A stretch of DNA of 64,000 nucleotides from SHWC01 sp050173345 (GCA_050173345.1 JBFXKW010000003.1:186001-250000); one strand, 5' to 3'; positions 55,067 through 63,941 are shown, numbered from the stretch's first letter. The notes: generated from the letters alone by a model not told the origin. Numbers and translations: made by a program.

Positions 55067-57069
55067 TGCCGACACGGATGCGCATTCTCGGATGGCAGGC
55101 TCAGGGACTCAGGTGCCCGGATCACGAAATCGACTGCTGCAACGGGCGCGACGACCCCGTACCGATCACGCTGATCCAGATGCCCAATGGCACAGGCAAG
55201 ACGACGACGTTGACGCTGCTGCGCGCCGCGCTCTCGGGCGCAGCCGACAATGACGCCTGGGACCGCAGCCAAATCCGTGAACTGAGGAAGAAGGACTCGG
55301 ACGAAGCCGAGGGGCTTTTCGAGCTGCGCCTGTCGCTTGGCGGCAAGCGCATCACGATCAGGATGGAGTTTGATTTCGAGACCGGCCGCGTCGCCTACAA
55401 GACAACGTGGGGCTCGGGTCAGGAGGACGGCTTCAACCCGCCGTTCGAGCTGCGCCGTTTCATGAACCCGGACTTCGTCAATTTCTATGTCTTCGACGGC
55501 GAACTCGCGGAGAATCTTCTGAACCGGCGTCATACCGACGCTGAGACGGCCGTCGAAAGCCTCTTCCAGATTCATTTGCTGGGGCGGATGGCATCCAAGG
55601 TCGGCGAGTACTGGGATGAGCAGACCCGGAATGTGACGGCGAAGGATGAGAGAGGCTACACGCGCCGGAAGAATCGTCTTGATGACTGGAATGCGCGGCT
55701 GGCGGCGCTTGAAAAAGAGAAGGCCGATCTTGAGAAGCAACTCTCGGAAACGAACGGCCTCCTCCGGCGCCAGCAGGAAAAATACAATCGCGAGATCGAG
55801 AAGGAAGAAGATCGGGCCAAGAAGATTCACGCCGCCGAGCGCGCCGTAAATGAGCTGAAGGGCCAGGTGAACGAGCGCGCTCATGCCGTGCTCGACGAAA
55901 TGAGGGAGCCGCATGCGCTCTCACCGGCCTTTGCGGAAACCATGTTCGCCCTCAAGGCCGGCCTTGACCGCGTGAAGCTGCCGGAGAGCGCGGCGCGCGA
56001 GTTTTTCGAAGAGCTAGCCGACGAGCCGGAATGCGTCTGTGGCCGTGACATCGACGATGATGTTCGGGCGGTCATAAGGGAGCGTGCGCAGCACTATCTC
56101 GGATCGGATGATGTGACGCTGCTGAACGCGATGAAGTCGGCGATCACCGATGCGGTCGGCGCGTCGCGCAGTCAGCCTGCGCAGACGCTCTCAGGCTCCG
56201 TTACGTCACTGGGCGCCCTGGTCGCGAAATTGCAGACGGCGCAGAACGAACTCGACGAGCTGCGTCATGCCGCCGAGCAGTCCGATCCGGACGTCATGAA
56301 AGCGAAGGATGAGATTGAGCGGCTTAAGGGCGAGCGCCTGCAAACCGAGAGTGTGCTGCGCCGTTTCGAGGGCAAGGACGCGAAGGTACGGCTCGACCGC
56401 ATCAACACTGTCGATCCCGAGCGGATATTCGCCATCGAAACGATCAAGGAGGGAATCCAGGTTCTCGAAGAACAGGTTGCCGAGGTTACGAACACCCGCA
56501 CCCTGCGCCGGAAGCGCGACGCGCTCAAGCGGATCATTGAGAGTGCCCATAGCGCGGCGCGGCAGGCCATTACGACGGAAATTCGCGATGAGGCCAATCA
56601 GAGAATCGCGAGCCTGATGCCCTACAACAACGTACGGATCGAGGCGATCAACCGCTGCCTTGAATTGCAGGGTCAGTCGGGCGGGAGCGTCGGAGAAACC
56701 CTGTCCGTGGGATATGCGTTCCTGTCCACGCTCTTTAACCGGGCCGAGCAGCACGAGCTGCCCTTCGTCGTGGACAGCCCTGCGAACCCGATTGATTTCG
56801 ATATCCGGGCCAACATCGGCGAGCTTGTCCCGCGGCTAACGGGACAGTTCATCGCCTTCATGATCTCCTCGGAGCGCGAACGCTTCCTCGACAGTCTCAG
56901 GAAAGCGCGCAACAGCGACATTCTGTACATTACGCTGTTCAGAAAGGGCGCGAGCCACCTGGAAACGAAAGCGTCGGGCAATCCCTCGTGCGTCACGACC
57001 TCCGATGGGTTCCGGGTCACGGACGAGCAGTTTTTCGATGAGTTCCAGCTCGACGCGGAGGAGGCCTGA
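55066..57069 (+). CDS. SMC/Rad50-like ATPase of the restriction arm
   Basis: A 667-aa ABC ATPase. The P-loop NGTGKTTTL is at about residues 41-49, 'NFYVFDGELAENLLNRR' resembles the DndD 'FDGEQ' segment, and coiled coils flank a central 'CVCGRDI' Cys-x-Cys knuckle near residue 325. The ABC signature is 'SVGETLSVGYAFLSTLFN' and Walker B is 'LPFVVDSPANPID'. It is distinct from DndD, so the locus has two such ATPases. It overlaps both neighbours by one base, so it is part of a coupled operon with the helicase. Confidence 0.8.
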   Translation: MPTRMRILGWQAQGLRCPDHEIDCCNGRDDPVPITLIQMPNGTGKTTTLTLLRAALSGAADNDAWDRSQIRELRKKDSDEAEGLFELRLSLGGKRITIRMEFDFETGRVAYKTTWGSGQEDGFNPPFELRRFMNPDFVNFYVFDGELAENLLNRRHTDAETAVESLFQIHLLGRMASKVGEYWDEQTRNVTAKDERGYTRRKNRLDDWNARLAALEKEKADLEKQLSETNGLLRRQQEKYNREIEKEEDRAKKIHAAERAVNELKGQVNERAHAVLDEMREPHALSPAFAETMFALKAGLDRVKLPESAAREFFEELADEPECVCGRDIDDDVRAVIRERAQHYLGSDDVTLLNAMKSAITDAVGASRSQPAQTLSGSVTSLGALVAKLQTAQNELDELRHAAEQSDPDVMKAKDEIERLKGERLQTESVLRRFEGKDAKVRLDRINTVDPERIFAIETIKEGIQVLEEQVAEVTNTRTLRRKRDALKRIIESAHSAARQAITTEIRDEANQRIASLMPYNNVRIEAINRCLELQGQSGGSVGETLSVGYAFLSTLFNRAEQHELPFVVDSPANPIDFDIRANIGELVPRLTGQFIAFMISSERERFLDSLRKARNSDILYITLFRKGASHLETKASGNPSCVTTSDGFRVTDEQFFDEFQLDAEEA

Positions 57070-57530
57070 TGGATTTCGCCATAAGAAAGGAGGCGCGCGA
57101 CTGGTTCCGGGACGTCCGATCCGATCTGACGATCGACTTTGATGCCTTCTATTTCTGCTTCATGGCCGGGGTCACGGCCATGCGCAAGAAAGATGTCCTC
57201 GCGGCCGAAACGGCGCCGCTCGTCGAGAATTTCCCCGGCCCCTACCGCAACCGCGGGCGCCTCCTCGTGGCCCTGTTCCTGAGCCGCGAGCTTGAATATC
57301 TGGGCGTCGCCATGAACGAGAAGAAGACCGTCCATGCGGCCATTTCGCGGCTCGTCCAGCCCGAAGCGCCGAATTACCTGAGCGACGACGGTGTACGGGA
57401 GTTCAACAAATTCGCGCACGGCGGCTATGAGGTCCTGCTGGACTGGTTTGATGATCGCCCGCGGTCGCTGGAGACCTTCCTACGGGCATTTCAGCGGCGA
57501 GTCGGGCAAGGATTAGAACCGAGCCAATGA
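57069..57530 (+). CDS. Dnd-associated small protein, 153 aa
   Basis: A soluble 153-aa protein coupled to the SMC-like gene by a one-base overlap. Its C-terminal 'VREFNKFAHGGYEVLLDWFD' block resembles the 'FEEYANGGLEIL' ending of proteins annotated as dnd system-associated (a likeness recalled from memory, not tested). The N-terminal half has 'IDFDAFYFCFMAGVTAMRKK'. The role is unknown; its position implies a subunit of the restriction arm. Confidence 0.6.
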   Translation: MDFAIRKEARDWFRDVRSDLTIDFDAFYFCFMAGVTAMRKKDVLAAETAPLVENFPGPYRNRGRLLVALFLSRELEYLGVAMNEKKTVHAAISRLVQPEAPNYLSDDGVREFNKFAHGGYEVLLDWFDDRPRSLETFLRAFQRRVGQGLEPSQ

Positions 57531-57570
57531 CGGTGGTTTGATTGTGTATGTATAACGACAGAAGTTTCTA

Positions 57571-58083
57571 ATGGTTCACGATCTTGATGGTATGGCATTT
57601 GTCGATGCCGTGGAAAAATTTAAGGCAAGACGCCGGAGCTTCTACCTTGACCCCGAAAGATGGGACGGCTCACGGGTAGACACCGATCTCGACTGGCAGG
57701 TGCTCAAGTTTGAGCCTGGCAATCGCGATCACGTTCCGGAGGAAAGGGGCGTTTACGCATTTGTGGTCAAGCGGGAAAATGGCCATTTCCCGCCACACGG
57801 CTACATCATGTACATCGGGATTACGGGTCATCAAGCCGCCCAACGCACTCTTCGCAAGCGGTTCGGCGACTACTTGCGGGAAAAAAACAAAAATAAGAGA
57901 CCGCGCGTTCATTTTATGCTTAACAGATATGAGAGTGATCTCTATTTCTTTTTTGTTCCGATTGATGAGAACGTCGACCTGGCCAAACTTGAAATAGATT
58001 TAAACGACGCGATTGTGCCGCCTGTTGGTCGAAAGGATTTTTCAGCAAGCATTAAAGCTTTAAGGGATGCGCTCAATGACTAA
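57571..58083 (+). CDS. GIY-YIG-type nuclease
   Basis: A 170-aa protein whose C-terminal two thirds fit the GIY-YIG fold: GVY at residues 60-62 (ERGVYAFVVKREN), YIG at 81-83 (YIMYIGITGHQ), arginines in 'TLRKRFGDY', and the metal-binding Glu E141 in 'LAKLEIDLNDAIVPPVGRKD'. The final Asn of the family is replaced by Gly. Base composition is visibly richer in A+T than the upstream genes, hinting at separate acquisition. No strong ribosome site at ATG 57571. It overlaps the next gene by 8 bases. Confidence 0.7.
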   Translation: MVHDLDGMAFVDAVEKFKARRRSFYLDPERWDGSRVDTDLDWQVLKFEPGNRDHVPEERGVYAFVVKRENGHFPPHGYIMYIGITGHQAAQRTLRKRFGDYLREKNKNKRPRVHFMLNRYESDLYFFFVPIDENVDLAKLEIDLNDAIVPPVGRKDFSASIKALRDALND

Positions 58084-59323
58084 AAGACACTATATCCCCG
58101 CCCTTCGAGGACGCTTCGGAGATTGGGCGTACTATTCAACTCTCATGACGATGCAGCAGGTCGCCACGCGCATTTCCTATGCACAGGAAATTCATTCGAG
58201 CCAGAGTCTTTCGGAGCTAATCCAGCGTGAGCTAAAGGAAGGGCGCGCGAAGGAAATAGCGGAATACATAGGAAAGAATGATGACCGCTTTTTCAACTCC
58301 CTCGTCGTAGCAATATATGGAGGCTCGCCCGGCTGGCACGAGCTTGAGGTGACTGCTGGAGAAGATGTTGAGAGCGATGAGCTTGACGACACAGCGCTCT
58401 ATAGCATTGGCTATCTCAGCTTAACGTCAGAGGAAAAGATATTTGCGCTCGACGGACAGCATCGCTTAGCTGGTATTCAACAAGCGTTGAAGAAGGACTC
58501 CGCGCTGGGCGACGAAGAGCTTCCCGTCATATTTGTCGCTCACCACAACAATGCGGAAGGCCTGCGGAGAACCCGAAAGCTCTTCACAACTTTGAATAAG
58601 CAGGCACGGCCAGTGAAAAAGAGCGAGATAATCGCACTGGACGAGTCGGACATGATGGCTATTGCGAGTCGGCATCTGGTAGAAACGCACAAATACTTCA
58701 ATCGCGGGCAAATTGATGTAATGCGGAAGCAGGCCAATTTGGCGCCGAACAACACACAACATCTAACGACGATTATAAATCTTTACGATGTCCTGAACGT
58801 AATTCTTCCGTATGTCAAAGAGAGATTAGATCGGGAAAAGGCTTATCAGCTTAAAGTTTATCGCCCGGCCGATGATAAGGTGGAAGAGTATTGCGCTTTC
58901 GCAGGGAAATTTTTTGAGGATCTGGCAAAGACGTTTCCACCGCTGAAGCGATACTTCGAGGCAAAAAACCGCGAAGCAGTGCTGGAGGAAATGCGGACTG
59001 ATGGTGGACACATTCTTTTTCGGCCCTTAGGGCTCCTGATCTTCTCAAGAATATTGAGAGAGCTGCGTAAGACGATGACTTATCAAGAGGCCTTGAAGGC
59101 CCTCGCAAAGCTTCCAGTGAGCATGGATGCAGCGCCTTATGCTGATACAATCTGGAACACACACCGGAAGACGATTGAGATACGTCGCGAGGCAGTTTGC
59201 CGGGAGGTGCTGCTGTATATGTTGGGACGAGTCAAGAAAGGTGAGGAACTTCGACGCAAGTATGCCCGCGCACTTGAACAGCCAGAGGACAAGGTAAATC
59301 TTCCCGACAAGATTGCCCTGTAA
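58076..59323 (+). CDS. Second DGQHR-domain protein (DndB-like)
   Basis: A 415-aa protein with 'EEKIFALDGQHRLAGIQQAL' (DGQHR at about residues 126-130), 'FTTLNKQARPVKKSEIIALD' and a long C-terminal helical part. It is related to DndB but longer and divergent. ATG 58076 is chosen because AAGGG lies at 58062-58066; ATG 58067 is too close to it. It pairs with the GIY-YIG gene, both AT-richer than the rest. It may recognise modified or unmodified DNA for the nuclease; this is inference. Confidence 0.75.
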   Translation: MTKRHYIPALRGRFGDWAYYSTLMTMQQVATRISYAQEIHSSQSLSELIQRELKEGRAKEIAEYIGKNDDRFFNSLVVAIYGGSPGWHELEVTAGEDVESDELDDTALYSIGYLSLTSEEKIFALDGQHRLAGIQQALKKDSALGDEELPVIFVAHHNNAEGLRRTRKLFTTLNKQARPVKKSEIIALDESDMMAIASRHLVETHKYFNRGQIDVMRKQANLAPNNTQHLTTIINLYDVLNVILPYVKERLDREKAYQLKVYRPADDKVEEYCAFAGKFFEDLAKTFPPLKRYFEAKNREAVLEEMRTDGGHILFRPLGLLIFSRILRELRKTMTYQEALKALAKLPVSMDAAPYADTIWNTHRKTIEIRREAVCREVLLYMLGRVKKGEELRRKYARALEQPEDKVNLPDKIAL

Positions 59324-59580
59324 CTGTACGCGACTGAAAGTCACATCCCCTCCCGAGGCCGCAGCCGCGTCGGTTTTTCCAAGCGTGACGCGAGCACCTG
59401 TTCATTTTATTGCGCCCCACCGCTGGCCGAGGTAGTCGGTAGCAGACCCGGGGTCCGGGTGATGGCGTCACGGCCGTCAGGCGTGAGTGTATAGTGATCT
59501 GATACAAGGAGACGGCGAGGAAGCCATTAGGACGCCGCTTCCATGTCCAGGGGACATACCCCGGCCATGGAGGGCGGCTT
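59324..59580. other. Non-coding gap after the Dnd module
   Basis: 257 bases without a convincing gene. It contains a T-run after 'CGTCGG' (59381-59386) that could end the defence transcript, a run of purine-rich 'ACAAGGAGACGGCGAGGAAG', and the GGAGGG ribosome site (59571-59576) of the next gene. Confidence 0.4.
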
Positions 59581-60690
59581 ATGGACGAGCGCGAACGGCA
59601 CGAGGTGCTTCGCGAATGGGCGCGCAAGATGTACCTGCGCGAGCACATGCGCACTGACGCGCTCTCGACGCATGAACTGAAAGCCCTCGATGAGCGCCTT
59701 GCCCGCTGGACGGCGGACCGGCAACACGAGGGCACGCTGCCGCCCGAATGGGAGCTGAATGCCCGGCGGGCGGACCTTACCCGCTCGTTCCGTCATGGCC
59801 GCGATGAAGCGCGGCCCCTGTTCACGCCCGAGGAGCTGCGGGATGTGGACGCAAGCCGCGCCGCGGCGGCGCTGCGCGATCAAATCGAGCGCAAGACTGA
59901 CTATGCGGGCGCCCTGAGCCGTCTGGCGACGCAGTACGCGGTGGCCAACGGCCTGAACGAACTGGATGCGCGCAAGAACATCACCGATCGCTTCGGCAGC
60001 CTGTTCGGGCGCTCGGTCCTCGACTACGCGCGGGAGCAGCATCGGCGGCAGAGCCAGCAGCAGCAGCATGGTGAGGACCGGCTGTTTCCGGCCGAATGGG
60101 GCTGGGACAGGTATGAACCCGCCTACCGCCGCCTGCTCGCCTATGACGCGGTGACGCACATTGGCCGGGAAGACGGGACGCTCAGTGCCCAGGAGATCAG
60201 CGAGCGCGGCAAACGCCGTGCCCGCTGGGTGGCCGAACAGCAACGCCATGACCGTTTACCGCGGCAAGGCGTTGCCAATCTCCGCACGCCGTCTCCGAAC
60301 GAGATTCTCCTGCCCCGCCAGAAGGCGTTCGCGCGCGAAGAGCGGCGCCGCTCGCAAGGGGCGGACGGCGCCTACTGGCGCGCGGTTGACGGCTATGCCG
60401 GGTTCGTGAAGCAGGAAATCCGGGAAGCCCGGCGCTACACGCGGATCATGGACGATTGCGCGATCGAGGGGGCGGAGTCACACGGCCGTCCGGTGGCGCA
60501 GGTCAAGCGCGATATCGAATCCCGCTTCACCCTGCACAATCTCGATACGCCCGCCGAATATCTGGAAGGCCGGCTGGAGCGGGACCGCCGGCAGGCGGAT
60601 GAGCGCTCGCGGGATGACGGCCAGACCCGGAGCGAATCCAAGAACCGGAAGAACCGGGACAAGGAGCGCGACGGCGGCCGGGAGATGTAG
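59581..60690 (+). CDS. Charged helical protein of the mobilisation region
   Basis: A 369-aa, highly charged, Arg/Glu-rich protein with no signal peptide or membrane segment. A module of the type LSxxELxxxxxRxARW occurs at least twice (ALSTHELKALDERLARWTAD near residue 28 and TLSAQEISERGKRRARWVAE near 205), with similar 'DARP'/'YARE' helices between, suggesting internal duplication. The C terminus ends in a basic tail. Position beside the relaxase cluster suggests a mobile-element role, perhaps nucleic-acid binding. GGAGGG precedes ATG 59581. Confidence 0.6.
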   Translation: MDERERHEVLREWARKMYLREHMRTDALSTHELKALDERLARWTADRQHEGTLPPEWELNARRADLTRSFRHGRDEARPLFTPEELRDVDASRAAAALRDQIERKTDYAGALSRLATQYAVANGLNELDARKNITDRFGSLFGRSVLDYAREQHRRQSQQQQHGEDRLFPAEWGWDRYEPAYRRLLAYDAVTHIGREDGTLSAQEISERGKRRARWVAEQQRHDRLPRQGVANLRTPSPNEILLPRQKAFAREERRRSQGADGAYWRAVDGYAGFVKQEIREARRYTRIMDDCAIEGAESHGRPVAQVKRDIESRFTLHNLDTPAEYLEGRLERDRRQADERSRDDGQTRSESKNRKNRDKERDGGREM

Positions 60691-60696
60691 CGCCGC

Positions 60697-60984
60697 TCAG
60701 TGCGGCACGCGTCCGCGACGCGGGATGCCGATGCGCGTGACCGGCACGGCCGGGAACATGCGCCCGTCGATGAGCTGAAACGTGATGTCCGTCGCAGCGC
60801 CGCCAGCGTTGTGAATCGCGGCAATATCCATGTTGGATACGCCGTAGACCGTTTCGCAGATATAGCCGTACTCCCGGTCAGGCTCGGTGTCCTGAAGCGC
60901 GCCGCTCTCTTCAAGGGCGGTAATGACTTCGGCAATCGCGAGGTCGATGACGTAGGGATCGATATTGATGGTGCGCGCACTCAT
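60697..60984 (-). CDS. Hypothetical protein, 95 aa
   Basis: A 95-aa protein: 'INIDPYVIDLAIAEVITALE' helix, 'YGYICETVYGVSNMDIAAIH' and a basic C terminus (RIGIPRRGRVPH). No family recognised. ATG 60984 has only GGAA upstream. It is the last gene of the leftward mobilisation group and converges on the charged-protein gene. Confidence 0.55.
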   Translation of the reverse strand: MSARTINIDPYVIDLAIAEVITALEESGALQDTEPDREYGYICETVYGVSNMDIAAIHNAGGAATDITFQLIDGRMFPAVPVTRIGIPRRGRVPH

Positions 60985-61040
60985 ATATTCCACAGTACAT
61001 GAATGTACTTCGTGCTCGCAAGAATGGCCGTCAGGTGCCA

Positions 61041-61493
61041 CTACCGCTCGCGCTCAATGTCGTTCCCGGTTGATCGGCGTCGTCGGGCTGTCCGCGCGGC
61101 CGCATTACCGCTCCGCTCCCTGCCGCGTTCATGATCGCGTTGGGCGCGCTTGTGGTCACGATACTGCTGCCTGGTGGGCTGCGGAAACGCGCTCACGATC
61201 TTGTTGACGATCTCATGGTCATCCGGCGTGGGCGGGCGCGTCGCCCAGCCGCGGTCGTAGTGGATGATCATCTCGCCGTCGTGCCAGATTTCGAGCTTGG
61301 AGACGCGGCTGCCATAGAGACCGTACGCGCTGGCGCGGTCATAGACCTTGGCGCTGAAATAGTATCCCGGATGGCCGCGCGCATAGCCGCTGAGCCAGAA
61401 ATCCGCCAGCGGATCGCCCTTCGCCAGCGCGATCTTCTCGTAGTCGACCGGATAAGGTGACCGTGCGGTCCCGTTCGCCTGTTCGTTCATCAT
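61041..61493 (-). CDS. Hypothetical protein downstream of the relaxase, 150 aa
   Basis: A 150-aa protein starting MMNEQANG one base after the relaxase stop, so translation is probably coupled. The first 110 residues look folded ('VDYEKIALAKGDPLADFWLS', 'LEIWHDGEMIIHYDRGWATR'); the last 40 are a basic, disordered tail (RERSGNAAARTARRRRSTG). Such tails often bind DNA. No family recognised. Confidence 0.6.
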   Translation of the reverse strand: MMNEQANGTARSPYPVDYEKIALAKGDPLADFWLSGYARGHPGYYFSAKVYDRASAYGLYGSRVSKLEIWHDGEMIIHYDRGWATRPPTPDDHEIVNKIVSAFPQPTRQQYRDHKRAQRDHERGRERSGNAAARTARRRRSTGNDIERER

Positions 61494-61494
61494 C

Positions 61495-63207
61495 TCACAT
61501 CCCTCTTCCATGATCGCGGTCGCGGCGGTTCTTCCGGCTGCGGCGCGAACGCCCCTCGGGTGAGCGCGGGCGGTCGGGACCGCGCGGTTTCGTCGGCGGC
61601 TTCGGCGTGTGGCCGCCGGTGTTGCCACAACCGCCGCCCCCGTCGCCGTCATCGCCGTCATCGCTGCCGGCGGCGCGCGTGAACTCGCTTGTGAGATCGA
61701 CGCGGCCTGCCGTGCTTTGAGCCTCCTTCTCCCGGCGCAGCCGGTCCTCTTCCTCAAAGGCGCGTTTGGTTTCGGACGTGTGCCGGTTCGCGGCCTTGTG
61801 CGGCGCGGCCGGACGGCCCGGCGGGCCGAAGGTCAGCGCGAAGGTGGGGGAATGAACGTGCCGTTTCTGCTGCTCCTGCCGCTGTTCGCGGCGCAGCGCC
61901 TGCTGCAATGAGGCCAGCTCTTTCTTCTCGATCTGGCCCATGGCACGCCGCTCGCGCATGAGGTCGGCGGCCTGCAGCTCCTGCCGCCGCCGCAGTTCGG
62001 CCTGCTCGATCTGCTGCCGGTCGATCAGCGCGGCACGCTCGTCGCGATGTGTGTTGAAGCGCTGCCGGTCACGGTACTCGTGGAGTTTTTTGGTGATGAG
62101 GCTGATGCCGGTCACCCTGCCGAGAAACGCCACCAGTCCTTTCGGTCGGTTCTCAGCCCGCGCGATCTTCGTCGCCCGGCGCTCGGCGAGATAGGCGGCG
62201 GTGAGTTTCCGGCGCGCTGCGAGATGGTCGGATTCCTGCATCTGCCGCTTCGCCGTCTGCGCGGTTTGCAGCATGGCGATCTTGCCGTCGAGGCCGGCGC
62301 GGCGTTCTTCCTGCTGCCTGAGCAGCAGCGCGACCTGCTCGGAGCCCTGCCGTGCCTTGTGGAAGTCCTCGATCGCGCGGCGCCGGTCCTTAGCGATCGC
62401 CTGCGCCTCTTCCACGGTCGGCAGGTTCTCGGGCGCATACTCAGGCCCGAGACAATCGCGCACATGCTGCGTCTTGACCGCGCGGTCATCGATCATCTTC
62501 GGCAGGGAGTTGGTGTAACCGTAGATATCGACCAGCACGAAGTCCCGCTTGCCGGTGGCGAGGACATAGCCGAGTTCCTCAAGCGCATGCACGAGGGCCG
62601 CGCCGCTGTCGCTTGCCTGCCAGGCCTGCGTAATCGCCGCCATGCGTTCCTGCCTGCTGATGCCGGTCTCCTCTTGCTGGATGTTGTCATAGCGCGTGAG
62701 CTGATTGCGGCGCCGCTGGTCAAGCTGTCTTTGTTCGTGACGAAGGTAACCCTCGGGCAGCTCAAGCCCGTGATCGCGGGCGAACTCGCGCGTCACCGTC
62801 ATCAGCCTGTCCTTAAAGAACGGAAGGTTGACCGCCTTGCCGGCCTCGGCATCGATTCTCGACCAGACGACGTGGCAATGCTCGCGGCCGTCCTTGATGT
62901 GAAACACGACGGCGCGCGGCTGGTCCGCGAGGCCAAGCTTTTCTTCGGTGCGGGCGATGTAGTCGAGATACTGGTCGCGGCTGATCCGGCCTTGCAGCTC
63001 GTCGGGATTGATCGACAGGCTGCACAGGTAATTGCGGCACCGGGTCAGCGCGTGGGCCTGCGCCTCCCACTCGGCAAACGCGCCGTGCAGATCCTTTGCT
63101 ATGGCGCCGCGGATATGCGCGACCTCGACATACTCGTTGTCGTGAGCGTTTTGCAGGTGGGATGCGAGGTCCTGTCCGCTGCCGCGCTCTGAAGCGAAGG
63201 GGATCAT
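61495..63207 (-). CDS. Relaxase (MobA/VirD2-like mobilisation nuclease)
   Basis: A 570-aa protein whose first 250 residues are a relaxase domain. The metal-binding histidines are H103, H110 and H112 in 'VVFHIKDGREHCHVVWSRID'; the nucleophilic tyrosine is not certain. A helical Gln/Arg-rich region (about 290-470) and a disordered Gly/Pro/Arg tail follow. It nicks one strand at oriT and pilots it during conjugation. The overlapping MobC-like gene upstream and nearby hairpins support this. Tail sequence is low-complexity. Confidence 0.85.
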   Translation of the reverse strand: MIPFASERGSGQDLASHLQNAHDNEYVEVAHIRGAIAKDLHGAFAEWEAQAHALTRCRNYLCSLSINPDELQGRISRDQYLDYIARTEEKLGLADQPRAVVFHIKDGREHCHVVWSRIDAEAGKAVNLPFFKDRLMTVTREFARDHGLELPEGYLRHEQRQLDQRRRNQLTRYDNIQQEETGISRQERMAAITQAWQASDSGAALVHALEELGYVLATGKRDFVLVDIYGYTNSLPKMIDDRAVKTQHVRDCLGPEYAPENLPTVEEAQAIAKDRRRAIEDFHKARQGSEQVALLLRQQEERRAGLDGKIAMLQTAQTAKRQMQESDHLAARRKLTAAYLAERRATKIARAENRPKGLVAFLGRVTGISLITKKLHEYRDRQRFNTHRDERAALIDRQQIEQAELRRRQELQAADLMRERRAMGQIEKKELASLQQALRREQRQEQQKRHVHSPTFALTFGPPGRPAAPHKAANRHTSETKRAFEEEDRLRREKEAQSTAGRVDLTSEFTRAAGSDDGDDGDGGGGCGNTGGHTPKPPTKPRGPDRPRSPEGRSRRSRKNRRDRDHGRGM

Positions 63208-63530
63208 GACTGACGCCCCATGAGAGCGAGCAGCGCGGCGCGGATTTCTGAAAGCTCGGCAAGGGCTGCTTCGATGACCACGGCATGCCCGGCATCGCCG
63301 GTCAGCGAAATCTCCTCCAGCGCATCGCCGATGCGCGCGGCCCGCCCGAGCAACCGGGCGAGCGCCTGCTGCTCGCCCGGACGGCGGCGGTTTTTGCCGA
63401 ACACACAGTCGTTGAGGAAGCCATTGACGGACAGGCCGGAGGCCTCGGCGCGCGCGGCGAACTCCGCCTCCCGCTTCCGCGGCGGGCGGTAAGAGATCGG
63501 GGCAGCGCGCTTCTTCTTCTGGTCCGTCAT
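63204..63530 (-). CDS. MobC-like relaxosome accessory protein
   Basis: A 108-aa protein. The basic N terminus and 'RKREAEFAARAEASGLSVNG' fit the ribbon-helix-helix start of MobC-like accessory proteins. It overlaps the relaxase start by 4 bases (ATGA). It probably binds oriT next to the hairpins at 63626-63941 and loads the relaxase. First gene of the leftward mobilisation operon. Confidence 0.7.
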   Translation of the reverse strand: MTDQKKKRAAPISYRPPRKREAEFAARAEASGLSVNGFLNDCVFGKNRRRPGEQQALARLLGRAARIGDALEEISLTGDAGHAVVIEAALAELSEIRAALLALMGRQS

Positions 63531-63625
63531 GCTCCTCTAGCTGTGGTGTTCGGTATTACCAGCTCCGCGCGGTTTCCTTGCCGCCGTCACGCTGGTCCCG
63601 GAGCGCGGAGGTCCGGGTCGTGGTT

Positions 63626-63941
63626 CTGAGGGGCGCGAAAGCCCTTCAGTCGATGGGTGTCCAGAGGGAGAACCGAAAACTCCCTCTGGTCGAAGCCCTC
63701 ATATGCGCCCGAAGCGCCAAAGGCGCGTGGGCGCTGCGATCCACGCAGCTCCGCTGCTTCGGATCATAGGGCCGAAACACCGGTCGAGGGATGCAAGGGG
63801 CGCTGAAGGCTCCTTGCTCCATGGGTCCAGGGAGAGGGAAATCTCCCTCCGGTCCAGGGTGCAGGGGCGGCGAAGGCTCCTGCCGCGGTCCAGGCGGCGC
63901 ACGCCTGGCCGATGGGTTCAGGGAGAGCGGAGTCTCCCTGA
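63626..63941. repeat. Cluster of hairpin repeats upstream of mobC (candidate oriT)
   Basis: Stems include CTGAGGGGC/GCCCTTCAG (63626-63649), CCAGAGGGAG/CTCCCTCTGG (63661-63689), GCAAGG/CCTTGC (63793-63817), GGGAGA/TCTCCC (63830-63847), GCAGG/CCTGC (63861-63883) and TCAGGGAGA/TCTCCCTGA (63918-63941). Several share a purine-rich loop and a GGGAGA core, so they are related repeats. The rest of 63531-64000 shows no gene. Confidence 0.5.

Noticed and set aside
42777..59323. DptF/DptG/DptH restriction proteins or an Ssp (SspBCDE) system
   Set aside because: None of the proteins shows their domains; the modification core has DndC, DndD and DndE of the Dnd type, and the effectors are PLD-helicase, HNH and GIY-YIG proteins.
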